Assembly: GCF_947499265.1 (NCBI RefSeq)
Contig: NZ_CANMNK010000006.1
Location: 1-64,000, forward strand
Length of the DNA: 64,000 bases
Origin: an uncultured Roseobacter sp.
GTDB taxonomy: Bacteria > Pseudomonadota > Alphaproteobacteria > Rhodobacterales > Rhodobacteraceae
Direction of reading: 5' to 3'
Every line of letters begins with the position of its first letter. Position 1 is the stretch's first letter. A model generated the notes under the pieces. It saw nothing but the letters and a program-made list of their open reading frames with translations. It ran no database searches and was not told the origin of the DNA. The position numbers were made by a program, and so were the translations under genes. This document shows positions 9,144 to 18,059 of this stretch, piece after piece.

Positions 9144-9332
9144 ATGATCAATGATGATGTATCACGTCTGCAGGAAGCGATACGCCTCAAAGAGAAGCAG
9201 TACAAAGCAGCGCAATCTCGGGAGCTTGCATATGAGATGTGGCTGGGGCTGGACCGGTTGCGCACTGAGCTAAGCAAGCTTGAGTACTCGGACAGCTTAG
9301 AGCAAAGATCGATTGAAGGTGGTTTTCGCTAG
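9144..9332 (+). CDS. Small hypothetical coiled protein (62 aa)
   Basis: AAAGGAG sits 8 bases before the ATG. The product is a charged, helical protein with a heptad-like pattern (LQEAIRLKEKQYKAAQ), without known motifs. It is divergent from the unknown 402-residue gene across the paired operator, and a strong terminator follows at 9430-9453. Function unknown. Confidence 0.5.
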   Translation: MINDDVSRLQEAIRLKEKQYKAAQSRELAYEMWLGLDRLRTELSKLEYSDSLEQRSIEGGFR

Positions 9333-9364
9333 TTTTTCCGTCGTGAGAGAGCCGCGCATCAGAT

Positions 9365-9430
9365 ATGAATGCTAGACTTTGTGATGGGTGCTCCGAGCGA
9401 GTAAATGAGCTGTTGCTTAAGGAGGAGTAA
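9365..9430 (+). CDS. Possible micro-ORF with a CxxC motif (21 aa)
   Basis: Begins MNARLCDGCSERVNE and stops at 9428-9430, directly at the foot of the terminator hairpin. The CDGC pair is notable in so short a frame. There is only a weak ribosome binding site. It follows the 62-residue gene by 32 bases and could be a zinc-knuckle peptide or chance. Confidence 0.2.
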   Translation: MNARLCDGCSERVNELLLKEE

Positions 9431-9453
9431 AAGGGGGGCCATAGCCCCCCTTT
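9430..9453. terminator. Bidirectional Rho-independent terminator
   Basis: AAAGGGGGGC (9430-9439), loop CATA, GCCCCCCTTT (9444-9453): a perfect 10-bp stem with A/T ends on both sides, between the convergent genes 9144-9332 and 9474-9752. Confidence 0.8.
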
Positions 9454-9473
9454 CGAGGCTGCAAAAAATATCA

Positions 9474-9752
9474 CTAAGCGGCCTTATCGTCTGGTGTGGG
9501 CCTTACTTTTTTCCTGAGTTGATCGGGATCACTCAGCATTTCCCGAAAGGTTGAACGAAGCACGCTCACATCAACCCCGAGCTCCTTTGCAACTTCGTGC
9601 ATCTCGGTAATCAACTCGCCCTCCTCATGTGAAACAACAGACGCATAGTTCTTGTCGCGCTTAGAAATCATGACTGGAAGGCTATGATGGGCCTCTTCGA
9701 GTACTGGGCCAAGTCCCTTGCGCAAATCTGCCACTGAAACAGTAGTGGTCAT
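9474..9752 (-). CDS. Orphan antitoxin, Phd/YefM-like
   Basis: Antitoxins of this type bind DNA through the N-terminal fold and neutralise a toxin through the C-terminus. The N-terminus (TTTVSVADLRKGLGPVLEEA, then VMISKRDKNYASVVSHEE) matches the Phd/YefM pattern of a short beta strand, helix and hairpin. The C-terminal 45 residues are charged. AGGAG lies 6-8 bases upstream of the ATG. No RelE, Doc or PIN toxin is seen on either side; the upstream neighbour is the chimeric coupling ATPase. The toxin may have been lost, or this is a solitary regulator. Confidence 0.65.
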   Translation of the reverse strand: MTTTVSVADLRKGLGPVLEEAHHSLPVMISKRDKNYASVVSHEEGELITEMHEVAKELGVDVSVLRSTFREMLSDPDQLRKKVRPTPDDKAA

Positions 9753-9771
9753 ATCGATCTCCTTTTTTTGT

Positions 9772-11553
9772 TTAGTGAAGTTGGTTCATTGCTGAGGTCT
9801 TATTGAGTGCAGTTGAGAACTGACTTAGCGCCCATTCACCCCCACTCGCAAATTCATCCAATTCACGGTTCTTATGGATCAGGTCTGCATTATATACGTT
9901 TGCACATTTTCTACTTTTCCTTTTCCCGTTGCTGTTGTTCCAAAAGGCGTCGTTTGAGTCATTTCCTGTCCCGCGTGTTTGCGGTTGAGAAAATACCGGT
10001 GTTTGGTTTGCATCGCACACCTTCCGTAGCGAAGGCGTTCTTGAAGCTATATGTTTGCTGCTGGAGCAAGCGTCGAGTTCCCCGCTGCTTCTATTTGTGA
10101 CTGAAGTACGCTGACACAAAAGAGTGTGCTCATGCGTCTGCAGCATCGGGCCGTCGGCGGCGTTTACCACGAGGATCGCACCGTCCATCTGCGTGGCAAC
10201 CGTGATCATGTTCTTCACGTAATCCGCGTGGCCGGAGCAGTCGACATGCGCGTAGTGACGGTTGTCTGTCTCATACTCCACATGCGCCGTCGAGATCGTG
10301 ATCCCGCGGGCCTTCGCCTCAGGCGCCCCGTCAATCTGATCATACGCCTTGAAGTCGCCGAAATACTTCGTAATCGCCGCCGTCAGCGTCGTCTTGCCGT
10401 GGTCCACGTGACTAATCGTGCCAATATTCACGTGCGGCTTCGTGCGTTCAAACTTTTCCTTTGCCATGACGTCATCCTGTTCGTTGTAGCACTCATTCAA
10501 AAGGCGATTTAGTTCCTGAGGTGTAGGAGCCGCTCGCTCAGCTTTAGATGGCCGTCGCCCGAGAGCACAGTTTTTGCGGCTAACTGGAGCTATCTTGAAA
10601 CTTAGTTGGGCGTTTCCAGTAGACTTGTTGAGTGCAAGCTCTCCCTTTGGATCAAGGTACAGCAGTTTGTGCCGTGTAGGCTGAATGGAATAGCACAGCC
10701 ACCCAGTCCCAGAGGTCTTTCCAGAGCCGGGTCCACCAAAGAGCAAAGCTCGGCCTTCTTCGAGGAAGAAGCGCTTTGTTTTGAACTCTTCACTACGCAA
10801 ATTCCTGAAGCGTACATCGTGACGTCTGCAGAGTAACCCATTTAGCAAACGCACATTAAGCCCCTTCTGATCATTGCAGAGTTGCGCAAAACTACGATCT
10901 CGCTGTGCAGACACACGCAGATATCGATCTATTTCTCTCGCGTGCCATTCACATAAAGTAGCAAGTTCTTTTGCATAAAGAGCGTTCAGTTTCATTCTAT
11001 ATTCTAGTGTTTCACATTCATTTTCATCGCCATCTCGTTGAGCGCGATAGTATGCGAGAAGCACGGCGTTGCTCATGGCGGCACTTAGTATCGAGAATAA
11101 CAAGGAAAGAACTATCCGAGCGCCAGGTCTTATGAGGGCGCTACGCGTCTCAGAAACGTATGACTTGTCTTTTACTAAGCTCGCTAAGGAGCACATTGGG
11201 TTGCTCATTGCTTCCCTGTGAAGGGGGAAGCTCAAAACCCGGCCATCTTTTCTATGAACAAAAAAACCGTCTGAGTCATAGTCAGACGGGTCGTTAGGGT
11301 TTTCAGTAATCTTGGTCACTTTGAAGGTCGTCTGATTCAGAATGAACTTTACTTTGAAGCCACGACGGGTTGCGCTGCGAACGAGGCCTGTAGATTCGTC
11401 ACAAACTAAAGCCGTACGCTCGTGCCCTAGGTAGGCGTCTTGTATGGCGCGCTCAGCCTGATGTCGCTTGGAGCTGACAAGTTTTGTTAGTTTGTCGTCT
11501 ACATCTGAGGTATCCAACTCACGGTAGCTTCTCGGCGTATTCTGACCTGCCAT
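9772..11553 (-). CDS. Chimeric ORF: VirD4/TraG-like ATPase fused to the EF-Tu N-terminus
   Basis: A 593-residue open frame in three parts. Residues 1-360 resemble a type IV coupling protein, with a hydrophobic segment at about 148-168, Walker [11 protein letters not shown] at 273-282 and [10 protein letters not shown] at 297-306, as in VirD4/TraG. At residue 363 (base 10467) the sequence becomes EF-Tu, starting exactly at its initiator Met ([17 protein letters not shown]) and running to about residue 482. The last 110 residues match nothing I know. The EF-Tu piece has altered key residues: Gly to Ser before HVDHGK (S381) and Pro to Ser in DCPGHAD (S440). It cannot be a working elongation factor. 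Likely a non-functional recombination product that has stayed open. Confidence 0.7.
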   Translation of the reverse strand: MAGQNTPRSYRELDTSDVDDKLTKLVSSKRHQAERAIQDAYLGHERTALVCDESTGLVRSATRRGFKVKFILNQTTFKVTKITENPNDPSDYDSDGFFVHRKDGRVLSFPLHREAMSNPMCSLASLVKDKSYVSETRSALIRPGARIVLSLLFSILSAAMSNAVLLAYYRAQRDGDENECETLEYRMKLNALYAKELATLCEWHAREIDRYLRVSAQRDRSFAQLCNDQKGLNVRLLNGLLCRRHDVRFRNLRSEEFKTKRFFLEEGRALLFGGPGSGKTSGTGWLCYSIQPTRHKLLYLDPKGELALNKSTGNAQLSFKIAPVSRKNCALGRRPSKAERAAPTPQELNRLLNECYNEQDDVMAKEKFERTKPHVNIGTISHVDHGKTTLTAAITKYFGDFKAYDQIDGAPEAKARGITISTAHVEYETDNRHYAHVDCSGHADYVKNMITVATQMDGAILVVNAADGPMLQTHEHTLLCQRTSVTNRSSGELDACSSSKHIASRTPSLRKVCDANQTPVFSQPQTRGTGNDSNDAFWNNSNGKRKSRKCANVYNADLIHKNRELDEFASGGEWALSQFSTALNKTSAMNQLH

Positions 11554-11735
11554 CTCTTTACTCCTTCAAAAGTGACTATTGGGAAGCACCCCGAGGAATC
11601 AGGGCGCACTTAAGGGTCATTATGTACACAAAGACCATAAAGTCAAGCATGGCCAAAGTGTCCACTATGCTATGCTGAGAATGTACAGTTTCGAGATAAG
11701 AAGCTTACGGGCAAGAACGGTTCTCTGATTGCGGC

Positions 11736-11947
11736 CTTGTCAAGCGGGTGAGCGATGTGTCCGTTCGGGGTCATGGTTCTCTCCGAGGTCGCAGGACTTG
11801 CGCCTCATGACGGTGTTCGGTGGTTGACCGTCTCCAATGTCGTTTGCGGGGTGAGTAGGTAGGCCTGCGTCCCAACCGTTTTTGCGAGATCGATCTTCCT
11901 CCGTCCCGTCGGAACTTCGCTCCCCGCCTTCGGGGCGGGAACTCAGA
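11736..11947 (-). ncRNA. Candidate seekRNA/bridge RNA region of the IS element
   Basis: IS110/IS1111 elements encode a structured guide RNA in their long noncoding end. This 212-base stretch is the only long noncoding segment of the element. It contains a stable hairpin (CCCGCC 11923-11928, loop 11929-11933, GGCGGG 11934-11939) directly after the transposase stop. The guide loops themselves could not be identified by eye. Confidence 0.35.
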
Positions 11948-12988
11948 TCAGCTGGTGGCCTCCTTCGTCCATTCGTAGTCGGTTTCGCTCTTACAGAGCG
12001 TCAGCATGAGCACGGCGATCTTCCGTGCGGTCGCAACGGCCGCCTTGCGGAATCCGCGCCGCCCGGCCAGTAGCACGGCCCAGCTCTTCAGGGGCGAGAA
12101 GCGTTTGACCTGGCGGATCAGGCAGGATGCCGCCTCGAACAGCAGACCGCGCATCGCGCCGTCACCGCATTTCGACACTCGCCCAGACCAATCCACTTCG
12201 CCGGACTGATGCCTCTTTGGTGTCAAGCCGAGGAAAGCCCCTACGTCTGAGGTCCGGCTAAATCGGCCCGGATCATCGACCAGGGCGATAAAGCTGAGCG
12301 CGTTGACCGGCCCGACGCCAGGGATCGTCATCAGACGGCGCGCGACGGGATGTGCTTTGGCCCTCCCTTTCACGGCCTTGTCGAGGTCATCCGCTGCCTG
12401 GCATAGCGCGGCATGGGCGGCGATGAAGCCATCCGCAATCGCACGCAGAACCGGATCGGTCTCGCCTGCCTTGGCCAGCTGATCGCGAAACGCCTGGCGC
12501 TGGCGTCCCTGGCCCATGCCGGTCATGCGGATTCCGAAAGTCTTCAGAACGCCGCGGATGTGCCCTTCGAGGTCTTTTCGAAGTCGGATCAACCTTTCCC
12601 GCGCACCAATCAGGCTGCGCAACCGATCTGCGTCTTCGCTCCGGATGTGCACCGGAGTGAACCAGCCGGTCCGGGCGAACTGCGCCAGTCCTTCCGCGTC
12701 CGCAACGTCGGATTCGTTCAACCGCGCCGAGAGGCTCTTGTGCGCCTTGCGCGCATCGATGCAGGTGGCGGGCAAACCCAGCCGCGTCATTCCGCGTTGC
12801 AGCCAGATCGAGAGCATCCCGCTATCGTGCACGATCCGGCGAGGCCTTAGATCACGGTTGCGGAACCAGCCTGCGACGCCTTCGGGATCGGCAGGAGAGA
12901 CCCCCCGCGCGATCGTCTTGCCATCCCCAGCCACGACACAGATCGAAATCTCTTTCAGCGAAACGTCCAAACCGGCATAATATTCCAT
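11948..12988 (-). CDS. IS110 family transposase (DEDD recombinase)
   Basis: A 346-residue transposase of normal length for the family. The N-terminal RuvC-like DEDD domain starts YYAGLDVSLKE with the first Asp at residue 8; NESDVADAEGLAQFAR near residue 95 is the conserved DAxxLA block. The C-terminal Transposase_20 domain has TIPGVGPVNALSFIALVDD and the serine-bearing HQSGEVDWSGRVSKCGD. GAGGAG precedes the ATG. The frame is intact, so the element may still move. Confidence 0.92.
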   Translation of the reverse strand: MEYYAGLDVSLKEISICVVAGDGKTIARGVSPADPEGVAGWFRNRDLRPRRIVHDSGMLSIWLQRGMTRLGLPATCIDARKAHKSLSARLNESDVADAEGLAQFARTGWFTPVHIRSEDADRLRSLIGARERLIRLRKDLEGHIRGVLKTFGIRMTGMGQGRQRQAFRDQLAKAGETDPVLRAIADGFIAAHAALCQAADDLDKAVKGRAKAHPVARRLMTIPGVGPVNALSFIALVDDPGRFSRTSDVGAFLGLTPKRHQSGEVDWSGRVSKCGDGAMRGLLFEAASCLIRQVKRFSPLKSWAVLLAGRRGFRKAAVATARKIAVLMLTLCKSETDYEWTKEATS

Positions 12989-13069
12989 AGGTCGTTCTCC
13001 TCACGGCATTTATCCATGAGGCCAACATACCGGACCTCGTTCGCCTTCGGAGAGCGATCGCCGCAATCA

Positions 13070-13373
13070 CACCATGTCGTTTTTGACTGCATATATTGCC
13101 TGGCCAAAGATCAATCGCTTAGCCGTGACAAAACCCCACGGCAATACATCTGCGCTTTTTAGCAGGGTTTTGCTCCTGGATACGGTTGGATGGCTACCAC
13201 TCCTCAATGACCGCTTATGGAAAGCTGCGGTGCAGCACGGCATAGTATGGTCAAAGTCCGCTGAGGGCCGCCTTTGTCCAACTGATTTGGAGCCGTCAGC
13301 GAGTTGCTGAGTTGATCCAGAGTTCAGCGGTGGACCCAATACGAGGGTCCTGGCGAGGAAGACTAACTCAACC
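13070..13373. other. Unassigned stretch between the IS element and the ParB fragment
   Basis: Open frames on both strands overlap here but none shows a recognisable protein. It probably contains a deletion scar, since ParB homology stops abruptly at its edge. Confidence 0.35.
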
Positions 13374-13690
13374 TTAAGCTTGCCTGAGAACCTTCTGCAC
13401 ACCGACGTCATCCGCATCGGCGATATCGACCGCAACACTGACCGGGATCTTTCCACTTTCGACCGCGCGCAAGAGGCAGTGTTCATGGCTTTTCAGAAGC
13501 TTGATGACGCCGCGAACGTATTTGGTGGAAAGCTGTGTTTTGGCCGCGATCGACCGGTCCGAGTAACCCTCTTCTTTGAGCCGCCGAATGTCTCTCAGTA
13601 AATCAAGCGAGTGGTGGTGACGGCGCGCCAGGTTTTCCACAAGGCTCATCACAAGACAGTCTTCGCTGCCTGAACACCACGCAGGCGTTT
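13374..13690 (-). pseudogene. Internal fragment of a ParB/RepB-like partition protein
   Basis: The sequence SEDCLVMSLVENLARRHH followed by the HTH part (RDIRRLKEEGYSDRSIAAKTQLSTKYVRGVI) is the middle of a ParB/RepB-type protein, which binds parS-like sites during plasmid or chromosome partition. Family resemblance starts about 13 codons before the GTG/ATG near 13652, in a different frame from the upstream recombinase, so the N-terminal CTP-binding domain has been lost. The protein stops at KVLRQA, where full-length members continue. A GTGA overlap with the recombinase stop would couple translation. Expressed alone it would be an HTH domain of about 92 residues. Confidence 0.7.
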
Positions 13691-14645
13691 GTTGATTTCA
13701 ATGTAGCGATAATCCCGGTCCGGTTTGAAACCAACAAGACTGTAGGCTCGCAGCAGGCTGCCAAACCGGCTTCGATACGCGCCACTCGACGGCAGGCCAG
13801 AGGCTTCGTTAATCACAAAGCCGGAGAGAAATCCGTGTTGCTCCAGCGCTTCTTTCAGACCTTCAAGCATTTCTTCGTCAGACATCCGTTGAGACCGTGC
13901 GCCGATAATCGCGCCCGCAGCCTCAAATAGGTCTGTACTGACGATGGCTTCAAAGGCGCCAACCGCGCGGACCCAAGTGCTGGGATCATTGCGGACATGG
14001 CGTTTCTTCAGTTTGAACGAGTTTCGGTTCCAGACGTTGTTGCCGATGTACTTTTCGTTGGTCAGTATTTGACGCACAACGGCGGTCTCTTCATCAGGTC
14101 CTGGCACAAGCGTCACGCGATCTGTTTGAATGCTTTTGTGCTCGCCGCGCGCTAGAATGCCTTTCGTGTTGCCTGCCTCATCAATCAACATCCGTCTCAG
14201 ACCAAACCCGAGCGCACCATTTTGGCGGTAGCCCAGTTCAATCAGTCGGCATTGGCCCGCGAACACCTTCTGGGACAGCTCTCGGCTGTATTCTCCAGCC
14301 ATCGCCCGTTTGCATATGTATTCGTAGTAGGCGTTTTCATCCGTGTCTTGGAAACGCCCCAGCGACTGATGTCGTAAACCAGCACAGTTTTAAACTCAGT
14401 TTGGCCAACCTCGACATTTTCGATCAATTGGGTCAGACAGACCGACGCGGCCTTGAATAGGTAGTCCGCTTTCTCCCAGCATCTGAGTATGTCTTGATAA
14501 TCTGATAGCCGCGCTCATCCGCATAACGCCGGATCGCATCCGCCTGATTTTCGGTCGAGCAACGCTGATGCTTTATCGACATGCGGACATACTGTGCAGC
14601 TTTGCGGCGATTGTCTTTTTCACAATTGTTATCTGGCCAACTCAA
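13649..14645 (-). pseudogene. Large serine recombinase, frameshifted and internally deleted
   Basis: Three pieces of one site-specific serine recombinase lie in order. The N-terminus is at 14433-14645 (RKAAQYVRMSIKHQRCSTEN, with the catalytic Ser replaced in the motif YVRMS-ST by its usual neighbour pattern). A middle piece at 14242-14427 contains VLVYDISRWG, after which the frame shifts. The C-terminal part at 13649-14302 begins MAGEYSRELSQKVFAGQ. In that part the sequence PGPDEETAVVRQILTNEKYIGNN skips about 40 residues found in intact relatives, an in-frame deletion. The C-terminus is also cut and joined to ParB. The protein is not functional as a whole. Confidence 0.78.
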
Positions 14646-14733
14646 AGCTGCGGCCCTCCATCATCCAAATTCGCAAACCTGTACGGGATCTTTGCGATTC
14701 CTTTCTCAATCTTAACGAGAGAGAGGCGGAAAC

Positions 14734-15114
14734 ATGTTGCATAAAAAGGGCAACTCGTTTCATCGAGAATGTGGGGGGCGTGTTCCTGCGTCAGAGTATC
14801 GACAGGCCATCGCTGCTGCGCTGTCTCAAGAACTCGGTGGTGCTGGTCAGGCAGCAAAAGCAACCATGCGGTGGACCGGCGTGAGCGAACGGACAGCAAA
14901 GAACTGGATATCCGGTTCCTACGGAGCAACAGCCGGACATCTGATCGAACTGATGAGGCATTCAGACACCGTGCTTGCTGTTGTGCTGGAACTGGCTGGG
15001 CGAAACGAAGCGATGACGACTGAGCGCCTCAAGCGAATTAGAGAAGAACTGGAAGGCGTGCTTACAACCATTGAGACGATCTGCGCCGCTGAGGACGATC
15101 AAACGGCGGGCTAA
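14734..15114 (+). CDS. Small putative DNA-binding protein of mobile islands
   Basis: A 126-residue protein whose centre (MRWTGVSERTAKNWISGSYG, then HLIELMRHSDTVL) looks like a helix-turn-helix of a type often seen beside serine recombinases in alphaproteobacterial islands. The C-terminus is a charged helix (TTERLKRIREELEGVL). GAGAGGCGG lies before the ATG. It is divergent from the broken recombinase, with only 88 bases between the starts. It may have regulated the recombinase or marked its attachment site. Confidence 0.6.
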   Translation: MLHKKGNSFHRECGGRVPASEYRQAIAAALSQELGGAGQAAKATMRWTGVSERTAKNWISGSYGATAGHLIELMRHSDTVLAVVLELAGRNEAMTTERLKRIREELEGVLTTIETICAAEDDQTAG

Positions 15115-15866
15115 GAGCTTACATTGACATCTGGCGGGTCGTGCGGCGTGGAAAACTTATGAGTTGCGAAAGGTAAAGTTGCTGCGTCGGCCTGAGAATT
15201 TCGCTTTTGAGATCAATGGCCCGGTATCCTGAAAATGGAAAAACTATGTGTCGCTCCACAGTTATTCAAGCATTTGAAACCAAGGAGAAATATGTAATAG
15301 GAACGTTTTTCCCACCATATTGGATCTTAGTTCGCGCTCTCCCCCTGCCATTTTACAAAACCTGGCAATACCCGCTCAACACATCACATTGGCCTGAATA
15401 TGGGCTTGATCCGCGTATGCTTGCCGTGGAGTGAAGCGTGCGAAATTGACCAAGGTCTACGCCGGGATTAGGCCGCATTCGCCTGTGGTCACACCGCTCT
15501 TCGGCATCGTGCCGTTTCTCGGGGCATCCGTTTCGATTGCCCTGTCCGCGATCATCGTCCAGCCGCTAATTAGTGCTGCAGGCCGAACGCTGAGCAGTCT
15601 CGCCGCGCTGACGGCGCACCTGCATTTGCTGCTCAAGACTTTTCTGCGATTTCAGGAGTTTGCTGTTCGGTTACAAAAGTTTATTTTTCAGGGCGCCGCG
15701 GTGTGGCCAGTCGCAGCGACCGGCAGCTCACCGTTTTCCCGCTGCACCTGGAGAGTAATCGGCGTGTTTTGGCGGATCGCCGGGCCGATCAGTTGCCCGA
15801 TGCGGGGCAAGCGTTACACTTGATCCGACCACTCACATTAGTGGCGTGTTTGGGATTTCAGCAATT
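15115..15866. other. Gene-free stretch upstream of the secretion operon
   Basis: Two short plus-strand frames (15207-15434, 15431-15823) lack ribosome binding sites and family resemblance. The promoter of the secretion operon should lie here, but I cannot point to clear -35/-10 boxes. Confidence 0.4.
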
Positions 15867-18059
15867 ATGGCGAGCTCTGATATCGACCTGCGAGCCCTGG
15901 ATCATTTGGTCGAAATCGCCCGGTATCACGGTGTGCAGGTTGATCGTCAGCGGCTGATACATGACTACTCCATTTCCGAAGCCGTATTGAGCGAGATGCG
16001 CTTTTTGCGGATTGCCCAGGATCTTAAGCTTGAGGTCGCGGCCAAGCGGTTGTCCTGGCAAAAATTGCGTGCTCTGGGGCATGCTTACCCCGCGCTTCTG
16101 GTGTTGAATTCAGGTGAGACGTTTCTCGCGTCAGGCTTTGAACGGGACCCTGACACCGGGCAGGAAATCTTGCTCATTGTGCGAAAGGATGCCGCGACAA
16201 ACCAGTATCTGCACGAACCGGTTGTGTTGGAAGACCTTAAAACGGGCTGGACCGGCACGGTATATCTCTTTCGGCCAGCGCATCAGGATGACGACGACAG
16301 CGGGACATTTAATCTTGGGTGGTTCGTGCGTGAAGCGGGTCGGCAGAAACGGATTTTCGCCGAGATCATCGTGATCGCCCTGATGATCCATGTCACGGCC
16401 CTCGCGGTGCCCCTGTTTTTCCAAATCACGGTGGACAAGGTGCTGGTTCACGAGAGTTTTCAGACGCTCAATGTATTGGCCGTCGTCGTCGTGATCATTC
16501 TGTTGTTTCAAGGTGTTTTCAACTTCCTGCGCGACTACCTGCTGGCTTTTGCCACCTCGCGCATCGACATGCGGACGGCGACGCGCACCTTCGGCCATCT
16601 GGTGCGGCTGCCATTATCGTTCTTTCACCGTGCAACCGCCGGTGTACTGACCAAACACATGCAGCAAACCGATGAAATCCGCCAGTTTCTAACCGGCAAC
16701 GTACTGGAAACATTGCTGGATTCCACAGCCTTGCTGGTCTTTCTACCGTTGCTTTTTCTCTACTCCTGGCAGCTTGGCTTTGTCGTGCTGGCGTTCTCTA
16801 TTCTGATCGCACTTGTCATCGCGGGGATGCTGCGGCCGCTTTATAGCGCGCTAACCCGGCTCTACGCGGCGGAAGGTGAGCGTCAGGCGCTGCTGGTGGA
16901 GACAATCCACGGTGTCTCAACCATCAAAAGCCTGGCACTGGAGCCGCGCCGCAACCGGGTCTGGGACACCAGCTCCGCCCAATCGGTGCGCACGCATTTC
17001 CGGGTTAACAAATTGGGCACGATTGCGGAAAGCATCGTGGAGACCCTCGAACAGTTGATGGCGGTTACGGTGTTGTTTCTCGGCGCGCATATGGTTTTTC
17101 AGGGAGAATTGACCGTGGGCAAACTGATCGCGTTCAACATGTTGTCGGGCTATGTCAGCCAGCCGCTGATCAAGATCGTGCGCATGATCCACGAGTACCA
17201 GAAAGCGCGTTTGGCCATTAAAATGCTTGGCACAATCATGAATGCGCGCACTGAAACCGGCAGCCAGTCGCAGGCGGCCACGCCGCAGATCACCGGCGAG
17301 ATTGCATTTGAGGATGTACGTTTCTTTTACGATGGCGTCGAAAAACCCGCGCTGGACGACATCAGCTTTGACATCCGTGAGGGCGAGGTCATTGGGATCG
17401 TTGGGGAAAGTGGCTCTGGCAAGTCGACGCTGGCGCGGCTGGTGCAGGGGCTTTACACCGCGAACGACGGACGCATCGTAATGAACGGGACCGATATCCG
17501 CGAGATTGATCTGGCCCACCTGCGCCAATCCGTCGGGATCGTATTGCAGGAGAACTTTCTCTTTCGCGGCACCGTCCGGGAAAACATCGCGTTGACCGTG
17601 GCCTCTGCGTCCTTGGAGGACGTTAAACGTGCCGCTCGACTGGCCGGGGCGGCAGGTTTCATCGAAGAGCTGCCATCGGGCTATGACACGATGCTGGAGG
17701 AAAATGCCACCAACCTCTCCGGCGGCCAGCGTCAGCGCCTTGCGATCGCGCGGGCCTTGCTGCGTGATCCACGTCTGTTGATCTTTGACGAGGCCACCTC
17801 CGCGTTGGATGTGGAGTCCGAGACGATTATCCAGCGAAACCTTGGCAAGATCGCAGATGGGCGAACCATGCTGATCATCGCGCATCGGCTGTCGACGCTG
17901 CACATGGCCGGGCGCATCATGGTCATGAACAAGGGGCGGATCGAAGCCTTCGCGCCCCGTGACGCATTGCTTGAAAAGAATGGCCCCGATCGTTCGCCAA
18001 CCTTTCAACGCATGTGGGACATCCAGGTGCGCAATGCGATGGGGGATGTCGATGCGTGA
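15867..18059 (+). CDS. Type I secretion ABC transporter with Cys-less C39-like domain
   Basis: HlyB-type exporter of about 730 residues. Residues 1-125 form a C39 peptidase-like domain without the catalytic Cys (DIDLRALDHLVEIARYHGV), as in exporters that bind rather than cleave the substrate. About 170-460 is the six-helix membrane domain. The nucleotide-binding domain has Walker A GESGSGKST (near 512), signature LSGGQRQ (near 616) and Walker B LLIFDEATSALD. The frame is also open from GTG 15846; neither start has a good ribosome binding site, and ATG 15867 is preferred. First gene of an operon with the HlyD adaptor, an acetyltransferase and a repeat protein. No outer-membrane TolC partner is in the window. 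Confidence 0.9.
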   Translation: MASSDIDLRALDHLVEIARYHGVQVDRQRLIHDYSISEAVLSEMRFLRIAQDLKLEVAAKRLSWQKLRALGHAYPALLVLNSGETFLASGFERDPDTGQEILLIVRKDAATNQYLHEPVVLEDLKTGWTGTVYLFRPAHQDDDDSGTFNLGWFVREAGRQKRIFAEIIVIALMIHVTALAVPLFFQITVDKVLVHESFQTLNVLAVVVVIILLFQGVFNFLRDYLLAFATSRIDMRTATRTFGHLVRLPLSFFHRATAGVLTKHMQQTDEIRQFLTGNVLETLLDSTALLVFLPLLFLYSWQLGFVVLAFSILIALVIAGMLRPLYSALTRLYAAEGERQALLVETIHGVSTIKSLALEPRRNRVWDTSSAQSVRTHFRVNKLGTIAESIVETLEQLMAVTVLFLGAHMVFQGELTVGKLIAFNMLSGYVSQPLIKIVRMIHEYQKARLAIKMLGTIMNARTETGSQSQAATPQITGEIAFEDVRFFYDGVEKPALDDISFDIREGEVIGIVGESGSGKSTLARLVQGLYTANDGRIVMNGTDIREIDLAHLRQSVGIVLQENFLFRGTVRENIALTVASASLEDVKRAARLAGAAGFIEELPSGYDTMLEENATNLSGGQRQRLAIARALLRDPRLLIFDEATSALDVESETIIQRNLGKIADGRTMLIIAHRLSTLHMAGRIMVMNKGRIEAFAPRDALLEKNGPDRSPTFQRMWDIQVRNAMGDVDA

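Larger units (their letters stand above)
11726..13069 (-). mobile_element. IS110 family element, IS1111-like subgroup
   Basis: TGATTGCGGC (11726-11735) recurs inverted as GCCGCAATCA (13060-13069), enclosing one transposase gene. Subterminal inverted repeats of this size are known for the IS1111 subgroup. The noncoding part is long on the downstream side of the transposase (11736-11947) and short upstream (12989-13059), also as in IS1111. True ends lie a few bases outside the repeats and cannot be fixed from one copy. Confidence 0.65.

Noticed and set aside
13067-13486. Minus-strand open frame after the IS element
   Set aside because: It crosses the ParB fragment in another frame and has no family resemblance.
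15207-15823. Two plus-strand frames ahead of the exporter gene
   Set aside because: No ribosome binding site, no recognisable domain, and biased composition; treated as upstream noncoding sequence.
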